DNA of 64,000 nucleotides from Acidobacteriaceae bacterium (GTDB lineage: Bacteria; Acidobacteriota; Terriglobia; Bryobacterales; Bryobacteraceae). Made by a program: the position numbers and the translations under genes. This document shows positions 63,497 to 64,000 of the stretch, piece by piece. The stretch spans positions 1-64,000 of the forward strand of contig JAFAMD010000065.1 in the NCBI GenBank assembly GCA_019233755.1, given 5' to 3'. The number at the start of each line of letters is the position of its first letter. The stretch's first letter is position 1. Below the pieces are notes generated by a model that did no database searches, had not been told where the DNA came from, and worked only from the letters and a program-made list of their open reading frames with translations.

Positions 63497-64000
63497 TCAA
63501 TTTTCTTCCGAATGATGCTTCATTGCCTGACCTACGCTGGAACTGGCAACGGCAGCCTGGCGCCTGTAATCCTGCAGGCGATCGCGCTCGCCGTCCTCAT
63601 TCAGCGCACGCACGCTTAGACCGATCCGCCTTTGAGCCTCGTTCATCTTGATAATTTTGAAGTCCATTTCTTCGCCAACGGGAAGCACTGGCGCCTCTCC
63701 AGCCGATTTAGCGTTGCGCCGCTTTGGGTCGCCTGGAATTTCGCTCCGATGACAGAGTCCCTCGACGCCCGGAAGCAGTTCGACGAAAACGCCGAAAGCC
63801 GCCCCCCGGCAGATGCGACCGCGAACCACGTCTCCCACCTGGTGGGAGCGGAAGAAGATCTCCCAATTGTCCGGCTGAAGTTGTTTGATTCCGAGTGAAA
63901 GGCGGCGGCTCGGCGCGTCGATGTTAAGGACAACCGCCTGCAGCATCTGGCCCTTTTTTACGAACTCCGACGGATGTTTGACATGCGCGGTCCAGGACAT
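63497..64000 (-). CDS. rpsA: 30S ribosomal protein S1, C-terminal part (5' end missing)
   Basis: The visible 167 residues carry the S1-domain pattern MSWTAHVKHPSEFVKKGQ, ending one repeat, then a full S1 repeat with VGDVVRGRICRGAAFGVFVELLPGVEGLCHRSE. A short tail follows (EDGERDRLQDYRRQ). The gene continues past the window edge, so the visible first Met is probably internal. S1 helps the ribosome bind mRNA. It heads an rpsA-HU/IHF-HIT cluster. Confidence 0.93.
   Translation of the reverse strand: MSWTAHVKHPSEFVKKGQMLQAVVLNIDAPSRRLSLGIKQLQPDNWEIFFRSHQVGDVVRGRICRGAAFGVFVELLPGVEGLCHRSEIPGDPKRRNAKSAGEAPVLPVGEEMDFKIIKMNEAQRRIGLSVRALNEDGERDRLQDYRRQAAVASSSVGQAMKHHSEEN

Overview
The window looks like a stretch of chromosome from a moderately GC-rich, Gram-negative bacterium. 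The best fit is Acidobacteriota, perhaps Bryobacter/Solibacter-like. This is inferred from a TonB-dependent receptor with an N-terminal carboxypeptidase-regulatory domain, a DUF2934 protein, an OmpR-type winged helix fused to an enzyme-like domain, DUF2252, DUF899 and CPBP proteins, and a Tat-exported Gfo/Idh/MocA oxidoreductase. No 16S rRNA or tRNA was seen, so the placement is tentative. No prophage, insertion sequence or CRISPR array was seen.

Layout. 1-1900: the 3' part of a PlsC-GNAT acyltransferase (OlsF-like) running into a 186-bp direct repeat packed with an AGCTTTCAGC motif. 1.9-6.4 kb: a winged-helix/hydrolase/degenerate-cyclase fusion, a secreted protein, and a NarL-type two-component pair. 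6.6-13.1 kb: a small Lys/Ala-rich secreted protein, DUF2252, a ketoglutarate-semialdehyde-type dehydrogenase, a methyltransferase, a STAS protein, a candidate orphan small RNA and an M28 peptidase. 13.3-23.9 kb: smc, an alpha/beta hydrolase, pgk, an orphan LuxR regulator and metH. 23.9-31.9 kb: a frameshifted GxxExxY pseudogene, a GH5-like glycosidase, a TonB-like protein, the purC-cvpA-phosphatase cluster, csbD, a TIM-barrel isomerase coupled to a nucleotide-sugar epimerase, pgeF and an OsmC protein. 31.9-41.4 kb: acsA, DUF2905, lepB, DUF2934, a His/Cys-rich small protein, a TonB receptor, a radical SAM enzyme and a CheY-like regulator. 41.7-49.2 kb: DUF5671, a 26-residue CPKC peptide coupled to an oxidoreductase, DUF899, a cupin, MOSC and glnE. 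49.2-58.3 kb: an EF-G paralogue, a CT398-type coiled-coil/zinc-ribbon protein, an M20 peptidase, a MetX-MetW fusion, a CPBP protease, a GntR/LacI hybrid and two small upstream genes. 58.4-64 kb: DinB, a Tat oxidoreductase, MarR-YceI, two helical proteins, then HIT, ihf/hup and the 3' end of rpsA.

How the genes work together. Methionine and one-carbon metabolism is represented twice (metH and the metX-metW fusion). purC/cvpA/phosphatase, rpsA/ihf/HIT and the isomerase/epimerase pair look like ordinary operons, with ATGA overlaps in two of them. Nutrient uptake is suggested by the TonB receptor and the TonB-like protein. Several start codons sit only 6-9 bases after a good -10 box, which suggests leaderless transcription.

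Most of the content is housekeeping. No complete new defence or biosynthetic system is evident. The points most worth a second look are the triple-domain regulator, the orphan structured RNA, the CPKC micro-ORF, the MetX-MetW fusion, the His/Cys protein-TonB-radical SAM neighbourhood, the broken GxxExxY gene with its 10-bp phased repeats, and the leaderless promoter pattern.
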